Assembly: GCA_036274635.1 (NCBI GenBank)
Contig: DASUFI010000171.1
Location: forward strand, 1 to 9,435
Length of the DNA: 9,435 nucleotides
Source of the DNA: DASUFI01 sp036274635
Lineage (GTDB): Bacteria; Planctomycetota; B15-G4
Direction: 5' to 3'
Positions 1-6,228 of this stretch are shown here, piece by piece; within the stretch, counting starts at the first letter, position 1, and the number at the start of each line of letters is the position of its first letter. Under the pieces are notes generated by a model. The model had not been told where the DNA came from and made no database searches. It saw only the letters and a list, made by a program, of their open reading frames with translations. The translations under genes were made by a program, and so were the position numbers.

Positions 1-615
1 CGGCGCCTCGTCTACAGCAGCAGCTCGGCCGTCTACGGTGGCACGGACGCGTCGCCCGCCGACGAGGAGCGGCGCGAGCGCCCGCTCTCGCCCTACGGCA
101 TGAACAAGCTCGCGGCCGAGCAGCTCTTCCGCATGGCGCCGGGGCTGTGGGGCCTGGACACCTTCTCCCTGCGCTACTTCAACGTGTACGGGCCGCGCCA
201 GGACCCGGGCTCGCCGTACTCGGGCGTCGTGTCGCTGTTCATCACGGCGGCGCTGGCCGGGCGGTCGCCCGCGATTCACGGCGACGGACTGCAGAGCCGC
301 GACTTCACCTACGTCGCCGACGTGGTGCGCGCCAACCTGGCCGCGCTGGACGCGGGCCTGGCCGACGGGCGCGTGGCCAACGTGGGGCGCGGCGAGTCGG
401 TCACCGTGAAGGCCCTGTGGGAGGCGGTGGCCGCCGCCTGCGGGCGGCCGGAGCTGCGCGCCGGGCACGCCCCGGCCCGCCCGGGCGACATCCGCCACTC
501 GCGGGCCGCCACGCGACGCGCGCACGAGTGGCTGGGCTTCGAGGCGCGCACGCCGCTGGACGAGGGCCTGGGCCTCACGGTCGCGTGGTATCGTTCCGCC
601 GCCTCCGGCGGCTGA
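1..615 (+). CDS. NAD-dependent sugar-nucleotide epimerase/dehydratase, 3' part (5' end outside window)
   Basis: The reading frame is open from base 1 to a TGA at 613-615, giving 204 residues of an extended short-chain dehydrogenase/reductase. Visible landmarks are an SSSSAVYG strand end at residues 6-13, the catalytic YxxxK (Y32, K36), RYFNVYGPRQ at 58-67 and GDGLQSRDFTYV at 94-105, the substrate-binding end of the UDP-hexose 4-epimerase group (GalE/WbpP-like). The N-terminal NAD-binding GxxGxxG, about 110 residues upstream, lies outside the window. From family knowledge the enzyme would interconvert UDP- or dTDP-hexoses in the cytoplasm for polysaccharide synthesis. Its place just upstream of rmlADB supports that role. 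The exact substrate cannot be read from the sequence: 4-epimerase is the best guess, and a dehydratase or another sugar epimerase is possible. The ATG at 100 is internal, since conserved sequence continues upstream of it. Confidence 0.9.
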   Translation, partial: RRLVYSSSSAVYGGTDASPADEERRERPLSPYGMNKLAAEQLFRMAPGLWGLDTFSLRYFNVYGPRQDPGSPYSGVVSLFITAALAGRSPAIHGDGLQSRDFTYVADVVRANLAALDAGLADGRVANVGRGESVTVKALWEAVAAACGRPELRAGHAPARPGDIRHSRAATRRAHEWLGFEARTPLDEGLGLTVAWYRSAASGG

Positions 616-658
616 GCCCCCCTTCGGCTGCAGGGCAGAGGCCCGGCCGGCCGATGGA

Positions 659-679
659 GGCCCCCGGTGCGCCGGGGCC
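659..679 (+). other. GC-rich hairpin between the epimerase gene and rmlA
   Basis: In the 101-bp gap (616-716), bases 659-667 and 672-679 pair as a GGCCCC(C)GG / CCGGGGCC stem with one bulged C and a 4-base loop. No T-run follows, so it does not look like a standard intrinsic terminator. It could slow transcription or shape the rmlA leader, or be chance in GC-rich DNA. I see no convincing promoter or strong Shine-Dalgarno in this gap. Confidence 0.3.
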
Positions 680-716
680 GCCTGGCCGCCGACCTCTCTC
701 CCCGAGACTTTCCGCC

Positions 717-1448
717 ATGAAGGGCGTCATCCTCGCCGGTGGCCTGGGCACGCGGCTGCTGCCGCTGACCAAGATCACCAACAAGCACCTGCTGCCGGTC
801 TTCAACCGGCCGATGATCCTCTACCCGATCGAGTGCCTGCGCAAGGCGGGGATCACCGACATCCTCATCGTCACGGGCGGCAACTCGGCCGGCGATTTCC
901 TGCGCCTGCTCGAGAACGGCGACGAGCTGGGGGTCACGCTGAGCTACGCCTACCAGCGCGGCGAGGGCGGCATCGCCGACGCGCTGCGCCTGGCCGAGCG
1001 CTTCGCCGGCAAGGACCCCATCTGCGTCGTGCTGGGCGACAACATCATCGAGCGCAACGTGAAGGACACCGTGGACGCCTTCAAGGCACGCGGCAACCGC
1101 GGCGCCTGCATCCTGCTCAAGGAGGTCGAGGACCCCGAGCGCTTCGGCGTGGCGCTGCGCGACGGCCAGCGCATCACGAAGATCATCGAGAAGCCCAAGG
1201 ACCCGCCCAGCAACCTGGCGGTCATCGGCATCTACCTCTACGACAACGACGTCTTCCGCATCATCCGGGGGCTCAAGCCCAGCGCGCGCGGCGAGCTGGA
1301 GATCACGGACGTCAACAACGCCTACATCGGCGCGGGCACGATGACCTACGGCCTCCTGCAGGGCTGGTGGACGGACGCGGGCACCTTCGAGAGCCTGCTG
1401 CGCGCCAGCCGGCTGGTGGCCGAGGGCGGCGCCAACAAGGGCGAGTGA
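717..1448 (+). CDS. rmlA: Glucose-1-phosphate thymidylyltransferase, short SpsI-like type (RmlA)
   Basis: This 243-residue protein catalyses dTTP + glucose-1-phosphate to dTDP-glucose + PPi, the first step to dTDP-L-rhamnose, in the cytoplasm. The nucleotide-binding signature LAGGLGTRLLPLT is at residues 6-18, followed by K23-H24-L25-L26-P27, the LGDN metal-binding strand at 106-109, E158-K159-P160, and ELEITD at 193-198, then a WWTDAGT segment. Classical RmlA proteins are about 290 residues; this one lacks the C-terminal helices and most resembles the short Bacillus SpsI class in length and motifs. The frame is open far upstream to 147, but that part is out-of-frame epimerase sequence. The ATG at 717 places the conserved MKGVILAGG exactly at the N-terminus. 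There is no clear Shine-Dalgarno before it. rmlD starts 2 bp after the stop, so the two genes are probably co-translated. Thymidylyl specificity is inferred from family and neighbours. Confidence 0.93.
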   Translation: MKGVILAGGLGTRLLPLTKITNKHLLPVFNRPMILYPIECLRKAGITDILIVTGGNSAGDFLRLLENGDELGVTLSYAYQRGEGGIADALRLAERFAGKDPICVVLGDNIIERNVKDTVDAFKARGNRGACILLKEVEDPERFGVALRDGQRITKIIEKPKDPPSNLAVIGIYLYDNDVFRIIRGLKPSARGELEITDVNNAYIGAGTMTYGLLQGWWTDAGTFESLLRASRLVAEGGANKGE

Positions 1449-1450
1449 CG

Positions 1451-2365
1451 ATGCGCGTGCTGGTCACGGGCAGCGCCGGCATGCTGGGCGCGGCGCTGCG
1501 CGAGAGCTGCCCGTCCGGCGTGGAGATGCTGGGCGCCGACCTGCCGGACACGGACGTCACCGATCCGGACTCGGTGGGGCGGGCCCTGGCGGCGGCGCGG
1601 CCCGAGGCCGTGATCCACGCCGCGGCCTACACCAACGTGGATGGCTGCGAGAGCCACGAGGCCCAGGCGCTGGCCGTCAACGGCGCGGGCGCGGGCCACG
1701 TGGCCGCGGCCTGCGCGCGCGCCGGCGTGCCGCTGCTGCACCTCTCCACCGACTACGTCTTCGACGGCCGCATCCCGCCGCCCGGCGAGTACTCCGAGGA
1801 CGACCCGCCCGGGCCGCTCTCCGCCTACGGCCGCACCAAGCTGGCCGGCGAGCGGGCCGTGGCCGCGGGCACCGAGCGGCACTGGATCGTGCGTACGCAG
1901 TGGCTCTACGGCCTCGGCGGGCGCAACTTCGTGGACACCATGCTGGCGCTCGCGGCCGAGAAGCCCTTCGTCTCGGTCGTGGACGACCAGGTGGGCAGCC
2001 CGACGAGCACGCACGACCTCGCGCCGCTGCTGTGGCGCTTCGTGCAGCGGCGGCCGCCATGGGGCATCTGGCACGCGACCAACGCCGGGCAGACCAGCTG
2101 GCACGGCTTCGCCGCGGAGATCTTCCGCCAGGCGGGGCTGGCCGTGGACCTGCGCCGCATGTCCAGCCGTGACCTTCAGCGGCCCGCGCCGCGGCCGGCG
2201 CGCTCGGTGCTGAGCAACGCACGGCTGGCCGGCTTCTTCGGCGGCGGCCTTCTGCCCTGGCCGGAGGGCCTGGCGGGCTACCTCGAGCGGCGCCGGCGCT
2301 GGCTGGCGGCCGGGGCCCCGCCGCGCGACAGTACGGCCGACGCGGCCCGCGGGAGGAAGACATGA
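1451..2365 (+). CDS. rmlD: dTDP-4-dehydrorhamnose reductase (RmlD)
   Basis: This 304-residue SDR-fold enzyme reduces dTDP-4-dehydro-L-rhamnose to dTDP-L-rhamnose with NAD(P)H, the last step of the pathway. It has the dinucleotide-binding GSAGMLG at residues 7-13, the RmlD-typical AAYTNVDGCE strand, STDYVFDG at 99-106, the catalytic Y126xxxK130 (YGRTK), and a DDQVGSPT segment that is characteristic of RmlD rather than other SDRs. Length matches the usual 290-310 residues. The ATG at 1451 sits 2 bp behind the rmlA stop and begins directly with MRVLVTGSAG, so no other start is needed. The 3' end overlaps rmlB in an ATGA (rmlB ATG at 2362, rmlD TGA at 2363-2365), indicating translational coupling. 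The last 30 or so residues are a hydrophilic, Arg/Ala-rich tail beyond the conserved fold. Confidence 0.94.
   Translation: MRVLVTGSAGMLGAALRESCPSGVEMLGADLPDTDVTDPDSVGRALAAARPEAVIHAAAYTNVDGCESHEAQALAVNGAGAGHVAAACARAGVPLLHLSTDYVFDGRIPPPGEYSEDDPPGPLSAYGRTKLAGERAVAAGTERHWIVRTQWLYGLGGRNFVDTMLALAAEKPFVSVVDDQVGSPTSTHDLAPLLWRFVQRRPPWGIWHATNAGQTSWHGFAAEIFRQAGLAVDLRRMSSRDLQRPAPRPARSVLSNARLAGFFGGGLLPWPEGLAGYLERRRRWLAAGAPPRDSTADAARGRKT
2352..2356 (+). promoter_or_regulatory. Shine-Dalgarno for rmlB
   Basis: GGAGG lies 5 bases before the rmlB ATG at 2362, inside the 3' end of rmlD. It fixes the rmlB start and allows independent initiation as well as coupling through the ATGA overlap. Confidence 0.75.
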
Positions 2366-3381
2366 AGATCCTGGTCACCGGCGGGGCCGGCTTCATCGGC
2401 AGCAACTTCGTGCTGCAGCTGCGGCGCGAGCGGCCGGACGTGGCTGTCGTGAACGTGGACCTGCTGACCTACGCGGGCAACCTGGAAAACCTGCGGCCCC
2501 TGGAGGGCGACAAGGGCCACGTCTTCGTGCGGGCCGACGTGGCCGACCGGGAGGGCATGGAGGCCGTCTTCGCGGCCCACAAGCCCGAGGGCGTGCTGCA
2601 TTTCGCCGCGGAAAGCCACGTGGACCGCAGCATCCTCGACGCCACCCCCTTCGTCCGCAACAACGTGCTGGGCACGCAGGTTCTCTTGGACCTGTCGCGC
2701 GCCCACGGCGTGCGGCGCTACCTGCAGGTGTCCACGGACGAAGTCTACGGCACGCTGGGGGCCACCGGCAAGTTCACGGAGGACACGCCGCTCGCACCCA
2801 ACTCGCCTTACGCGGCCAGCAAGGCCGCGGCCGACCTGCTGGTGCGCGCCGCCGTGCACACGCACGGACTCGACGCCCTCGTCACGCGCTGCAGCAACAA
2901 CTACGGTCCGCTCCAATTCCCCGAGAAGCTCATCCCGCTGATGATCGTGAACGCGCTGGAGGGCCGGCCGCTGCCGGTCTACGGCGACGGCCAGCAGGTG
3001 CGCGATTGGCTGCACGTCGAGGACCACTGCAGCGCGCTGTGGCGCGTCTTCGAGCGGGGAGATCCCGGCCGGGTCTACAACATCGGCGGCAACAACGAGC
3101 TGCCCAACCTGCAGGTGGTGCGCCTCATCCTGCGCGAGCTCGGCCAGGGCGAGGAGCTCATCCGCTACGTGCAGGACCGGCCGGGACACGACCGGCGCTA
3201 CGCCATCGATGCCAGCCGCCTGCGCGACGAGCTGGGCTGGGAGCCGCGCCGCCGCTTCGAGGAGGCCCTGCCGGACACCGTGCGCTGGTACCTGTCGCAC
3301 CGGGACTGGTGGGAGAGGGTGCGCTCGGGCGCCTACCGCGACTACTACGAGCGGCAGTACGGCCACCGCGTTCGGGCCTAG
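2362..3381 (+). CDS. rmlB: dTDP-glucose 4,6-dehydratase (RmlB)
   Basis: This 339-residue enzyme converts dTDP-glucose to dTDP-4-dehydro-6-deoxyglucose, using tightly bound NAD+. It shows GGAGFIG at residues 7-13, the YAGNLENL segment typical of RmlB, HFAAESHVDRSI, the catalytic triad region STDEVYG at 124-130 (T125, with D126-E127, the acid/base pair that sets dehydratases apart from epimerases), Y150xxxK154 and RCSNNYGP. A VRDWLHVEDHC block and NIGGNNE follow in the C-terminal substrate domain. Length is normal for the family (330-360). It is the third rml gene in the order A-D-B, and no rmlC follows: the next 316 bases are non-coding. The final G of its TAG stop (3379-3381) is also the first base of the 160-bp foldback element described separately. 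Confidence 0.96.
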   Translation: MKILVTGGAGFIGSNFVLQLRRERPDVAVVNVDLLTYAGNLENLRPLEGDKGHVFVRADVADREGMEAVFAAHKPEGVLHFAAESHVDRSILDATPFVRNNVLGTQVLLDLSRAHGVRRYLQVSTDEVYGTLGATGKFTEDTPLAPNSPYAASKAAADLLVRAAVHTHGLDALVTRCSNNYGPLQFPEKLIPLMIVNALEGRPLPVYGDGQQVRDWLHVEDHCSALWRVFERGDPGRVYNIGGNNELPNLQVVRLILRELGQGEELIRYVQDRPGHDRRYAIDASRLRDELGWEPRRRFEEALPDTVRWYLSHRDWWERVRSGAYRDYYERQYGHRVRA

Positions 3382-3540
3382 GAGCCCGTCGAAGAAGTCA
3401 TTCGGCGCGGAAGGCGCGTCCTTCGCGCCGGCTCGTCGTTGCCGGCCCTGCGGCGCATCTGCAATGCGCCTCGGTCCGGCGCCTCGATCCGACACGAATT
3501 CCGCACCTTCCGCACTCGAAGCACTTCTTCGACGGACTCC
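3381..3540. repeat. 160-bp foldback (MITE/REP-like) palindromic element
   Basis: The ends are inverted repeats: 3381-3398 and 3523-3540 are complementary at 17 of 18 positions (GGAGcCCGTCGAAGAAGT against GGAGtCCGTCGAAGAAGT). The inner parts also match. By hand alignment, arm 3381-3458 (78 bases) and arm 3464-3540 (77 bases) pair at roughly three quarters of positions, ending in a perfect 7-bp stem, GGCGCAT/ATGCGCC (3452-3458, 3464-3470), around the 5-base loop CTGCA. The geometric centre of the outer ends coincides with this loop, so the whole stretch is one palindrome. Smaller structures sit in the arms: a hairpin at 3404-3429, and the octamer TTCCGCAC twice, 9 bases apart (3499-3506, 3508-3515). 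No transposase and no clear target-site duplication are seen. It resembles non-autonomous mobile palindromes (MITE, REPIN). Mobility is inferred, and the structure itself is read directly. Confidence 0.75.
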
Positions 3541-3697
3541 TCGCAGCCCGTCGTCCGGGTGCCCCGGGCCGCGGGAAACCTCCATGTTTTGAGGATTCCC
3601 GCCGATATCATCGACAGGGACGAGGCGGTCCGGTCCGCACCCCGCGAGGGGCGCGGACGGCGGCCCGCCCGTTCCGTGGACGGAGCAGGAGAGATCG
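3541..3697 (+). promoter_or_regulatory. Leader region before the export operon: two hairpins, possible promoter
   Basis: No gene is supported here. Bases 3571-3582 and 3591-3602 form a 12-position stem (GCGGGAAACCTC with GAGGATTCCCGC, one A-A mismatch) around the T-rich loop CATGTTTT. Bases 3633-3643 and 3648-3658 form an 11-position stem (one A-C mismatch) closed by GCGA, a GNRA-type tetraloop. Neither is followed by a T-run, so they are not typical terminators. TATCAT at 3606-3611 resembles a -10 box in an unusually AT-richer patch, but I find no matching -35 at normal spacing. The stretch is a reasonable place for the promoter and 5' leader of the downstream operon. This role is inferred. 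Confidence 0.4.
3687..3691 (+). promoter_or_regulatory. Shine-Dalgarno for the export lipoprotein gene
   Basis: AGGAG, within GCAGGAGAG, lies 6 bases before the ATG at 3698. It is one of the best ribosome binding sites in the window and confirms that start over longer frames reading in from upstream. Confidence 0.75.
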
Positions 3698-4510
3698 ATG
3701 CTGTGCGCGTCGCTGAGGTCGGCCTGGCCGGCTTGCCTGGCGGCAGGCCTTGGGCTGCTGCTGGCGGGCTGCGCGTCGGCGGACGACGCGCGCGTGCTGC
3801 AGGTGCTCAACCAGCGCGGCTTCGGCCGGCCCACCCAGGACGCCAACCGCCAGTACTACGTGGGCATCGGCGACGCGATCGTCCTGCAGGACCGCATCCA
3901 CCCCGAATACAACGGCGTGCAGGAGACCGTCCGCATGGACGGCGTGGTCACGCTGCCCGAGGTGGGCGAGGTGTACATCAACGGCCTGTCGCCCGACGAG
4001 GTGACCCAGGTCCTGCAGCTCAAGTACGAGCAGTACGTCAATGACACCTCGGGCATGACCGTGCGCGTGCTGGCCGCCAACAGCAAGCGCTACTACATCG
4101 CGGGCGTGCCGCCGCGCCAGACGCGCAGCTTCCCCTTCCAGGGCGACACGCTGCTCATCGACGCCATCGAGCGCGGGCAGGTGGACGAGATCCTCGTCGA
4201 CACCGACCGCATCCTCGTGCTGCGCGGCGACCCGGAGAACCCGCTGGTCATCGAGTGCGACTACGACGACATCGTGTCCTACGGCCTCACGCGCGACAAC
4301 ATCCTCATCCGCGAGAACGACGTCATCTACCTCACGCCGTCCATCGTGGGCTGGATCACGTACGGCGTGTCCATCCTCGTGGCGCCGCTCAAGCCCATCC
4401 AGCAGCTCGTCTTCGGCTGGAACAACATCATCTCGGTCAGCGACAGCTTCGGCAACGGCACGACGGGCTACTACGGCCACGGCGGCAGCCAGTACTACGG
4501 CGGATTCTGA
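3698..4510 (+). CDS. Outer-membrane polysaccharide export lipoprotein (Wza/OPX family)
   Basis: This 270-residue protein has a lipoprotein signal peptide: a positive N-terminus (R7), a hydrophobic core around 12-22 and lipobox L22-A23-G24-C25, so the mature protein should begin at C25 and be lipidated. Residues about 52-127 match the polysaccharide export (Poly_export) domain, with the typical YYVGIGDAI opening, RMDGVVTLPEVGEV and a GLSPDEV helix. Residues about 130-212 look like one SLBB-type domain (YYIAGVPP, then a GDTLLIDAI stretch). A hydrophobic stretch near 214-240 could be the counterpart of Wza's C-terminal membrane-spanning part, followed by a Gly/Tyr tail (YYGHGGSQYYGGF). In the family, such proteins form the outer-membrane exit channel for polysaccharide and work with a PCP, here the next gene 3 bp downstream. 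It is shorter than E. coli Wza (about 380 residues) and has one SLBB domain instead of several. Confidence 0.9.
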   Translation: MLCASLRSAWPACLAAGLGLLLAGCASADDARVLQVLNQRGFGRPTQDANRQYYVGIGDAIVLQDRIHPEYNGVQETVRMDGVVTLPEVGEVYINGLSPDEVTQVLQLKYEQYVNDTSGMTVRVLAANSKRYYIAGVPPRQTRSFPFQGDTLLIDAIERGQVDEILVDTDRILVLRGDPENPLVIECDYDDIVSYGLTRDNILIRENDVIYLTPSIVGWITYGVSILVAPLKPIQQLVFGWNNIISVSDSFGNGTTGYYGHGGSQYYGGF

Positions 4511-4513
4511 GCC

Positions 4514-6193
4514 GTGGCGGAGCGCACCGACCAGCTTCTCCAGCAGGGCGACGCGCGCGAGGCGCTGGACGAGATCCTGCGCGCCATCCGGCGCAACCGC
4601 GTGCGCGTCGTCTTCACCACGCTGGTCGTGCTGCTGCTCGGCGTGGCGCTCTCGATGCTGTGGCCCAACAAGTACGAGTCGTCCACCAAGTTCGCGCTGC
4701 GCGACTGGTACGTGGTCGCCGACTCCGTGCTGCTCGAGGAGCTGGGCGACCTGCCGCTGCAGAAGAAGCTGAAGAGCCTCGAGAACGAGCTGCGCTCGCG
4801 CAAGCGCGTCGAGGCGGTCATGAACGAGCTCCAGTGGCCCGAGTGGCAGGACACGGCGGGCAAGGAGTCCGAGCGCCGCAAGCTGATGGAGAAGCTGGGC
4901 GACAACCTCGTGGTCGAGATGAACGCCGGCGTCACGGGCGACTACGACATCGAGGTGATCTTCCGCTGGACCTCGCCGATCAAGGCGCGCGACTTCGTCA
5001 ACCGCCTGCGCGACAACTGGATCCAGCTCACGCTCGAGTCCTACAAGAAGCGCCTCGAGGAGCAGCGCGACCGCATGGAAGGCGTGGTGCGCGAGCGCGA
5101 GACGGACTACTCCAACGCGCTCGCCGCCGAGAAGGCCTATCAGCTCGAGCAGAACGTGCCGGCGCTGGGCTCGGAGGAGGTCAACAACGAGCAGCGCGCC
5201 ACCTACGAGCTGGACCTCGCCAAGAACTCGGCCGAGCTCGAGACCGTGGTGGGCGAGCTGCAGCGCCTGCAGGGCGAGCTGGCAGCCATCCCGCAGCAGG
5301 TGCCCCAGGTGCGCGCGCCCGAGACCGACCAGCAGGCCGAGCTGCTGGTCAAGCTGCAGGCTGCCGAGGCGCAGCTCAAGGCCGTGTGCGACCCGGTCAC
5401 GGGCTACACGCCGCTGCACCCGCTGCGCAAGCAGAGGCAGTCCAGCTACGACTCGCTCCTGGCCCAGCTCAAGGAAGCCGGCTACGACCCCGAGGGCGGC
5501 ATCGTCAAGGACGCCACCAACCCGCTGTGGCTGGCCAAGCAGAACGAGATCACGGCCAAGCACACGCGCGAGATGGAGCTGCGCTCGCTGGTGTCGAGCA
5601 CGAAGCAGACGCTGGACGACATCCAGCACCGCCAGGACATGCTGCCCGTGGTGCGCTCCGAGCTGGCGCGCCTCTCGGCCGACGCCGAGCTCAAGAGCCA
5701 GCTCCTGGGCGAGGCCAAGACCGCGGTGCAGCCGCTGCGCGAGAAGGTCGCCCAGTACCGCGCGCAGAGCTTCGGCGTGGACGCCCAGGGCTTCGGCACG
5801 GTGCAGAGCGGGCCCTTCGAGCTGCTCGAGCCCGGCGTGGAGCCCGACAACCCCGTGCTGCCCATCACGGTCATCATCCTGGCCGTGTCCATCGTCGTCG
5901 GCGTGCTCGTCGGCACGCTCGGGCCCGTGCTGGCCGAGATGACGCGCTCCTCCTTCGGCACGGTCAAGGAGGTCAGCCGCTCGCTCGGCGTGCCGGTGCT
6001 GGGCGCCGTGGACATCATCCTCACGGCGCGCGACGTGCGCGCGCGCCGCGTGCAGCAGGGGCTCACCTACGTCACCATGACGCTCGTGCTGCTCTCGCTC
6101 GCGGCGGCCATCTGGATCTACCAGTTCAATCCCCAAGTCCTGCCGAGCGCCCTGCTCCGCACGCTGCGCGAGGTGCGGATGGCCCTCACCTGA
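4514..6193 (+). CDS. Polysaccharide chain-length determinant (Wzz/PCP family, XrtA-locus-like)
   Basis: The protein has 559 residues from a GTG at 4514, three bases after the OPX stop. No strong Shine-Dalgarno is visible, so translation is probably coupled. An N-terminal cytoplasmic part (1-31) precedes TM1 (about 32-50). A long periplasmic region follows, with Glu/Lys/Gln-rich, coiled-coil-like stretches (about 170-260 and 340-415). TM2 is at about 449-469, then the conserved post-TM2 motif EVSRSLGVPVLGAV (486-499), and a third TM at about 518-536. Three TMs with that motif resemble the PEP-CTERM/exosortase-locus chain-length subfamily (TIGR03007-like). Family role: an inner-membrane oligomer that sets polymer length and docks to the OPX channel. 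No Walker motifs of a fused tyrosine kinase are present, and no separate autokinase gene follows. Subfamily assignment is from memory of its features, not a search. Confidence 0.88.
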   Translation: MAERTDQLLQQGDAREALDEILRAIRRNRVRVVFTTLVVLLLGVALSMLWPNKYESSTKFALRDWYVVADSVLLEELGDLPLQKKLKSLENELRSRKRVEAVMNELQWPEWQDTAGKESERRKLMEKLGDNLVVEMNAGVTGDYDIEVIFRWTSPIKARDFVNRLRDNWIQLTLESYKKRLEEQRDRMEGVVRERETDYSNALAAEKAYQLEQNVPALGSEEVNNEQRATYELDLAKNSAELETVVGELQRLQGELAAIPQQVPQVRAPETDQQAELLVKLQAAEAQLKAVCDPVTGYTPLHPLRKQRQSSYDSLLAQLKEAGYDPEGGIVKDATNPLWLAKQNEITAKHTREMELRSLVSSTKQTLDDIQHRQDMLPVVRSELARLSADAELKSQLLGEAKTAVQPLREKVAQYRAQSFGVDAQGFGTVQSGPFELLEPGVEPDNPVLPITVIILAVSIVVGVLVGTLGPVLAEMTRSSFGTVKEVSRSLGVPVLGAVDIILTARDVRARRVQQGLTYVTMTLVLLSLAAAIWIYQFNPQVLPSALLRTLREVRMALT

Positions 6194-6212
6194 TCCCCGC
6201 CGCGGTTCCGCT

Positions 6213-6217
6213 GGAGG
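6213..6217 (+). promoter_or_regulatory. Shine-Dalgarno deciding the first glycosyltransferase start
   Basis: GGAGG in the 35-bp gap after the chain-length gene lies 11 bases before the GTG at 6229. It supports that GTG over a rare CTG at 6190 that overlaps the preceding stop codon. An ATG at 6227 is in a different frame. Confidence 0.55.
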
Positions 6218-6228
6218 CTCCGCTCGAT

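Noticed and set aside
147..716. 190-codon in-frame extension upstream of rmlA
   Set aside because: It is an out-of-frame reading of the epimerase gene and the intergenic gap, of low complexity. RmlA homology begins exactly at the ATG at 717.
833..1450. In-frame extension upstream of rmlD across rmlA
   Set aside because: It is a His/Arg/Gly-rich shadow of rmlA. The RmlD N-terminus is at 1451.
3381..3540. Intrinsic terminator for rmlB
   Set aside because: The stem is much longer than a terminator and no T-run follows the central or outer stems. A termination role is left open only as a hypothesis.
3374..3548. Target-site duplication flanking the foldback
   Set aside because: The flanks (GGGCCTA on the left, TCGCAGCC on the right) share no direct repeat of useful length. 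Pairing just outside the ends extends by scattered bases only.
3378..3611. Small open frames across the foldback (minus strand 3378-3611, and plus strand frames entering at 3439)
   Set aside because: They are made mostly of the palindrome itself and have no sensible start signal. Such repeats are often wrongly annotated as hypothetical proteins.
3583..3611. Sigma-70 promoter using TTGAGG at 3589-3594 and TATCAT at 3606-3611
   Set aside because: The spacing is only 11 bases and TTGAGG lies within a hairpin. Only the -10-like hexamer is mentioned, in the leader entry.
3608..6136. 842-codon open frame on the minus strand opposite the OPX and chain-length genes
   Set aside because: It mirrors the third-position GC bias of the + strand genes. 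The translation is a low-complexity Leu/Ala/His/Arg-rich product with no family signature, and the sense genes are well supported.
4255..6228. Long + strand open frame running in ahead of the stp1-like glycosyltransferase
   Set aside because: This part is Arg/Ala-rich shadow sequence lying over the OPX and chain-length genes. Conserved glycosyltransferase sequence begins only around 6229.
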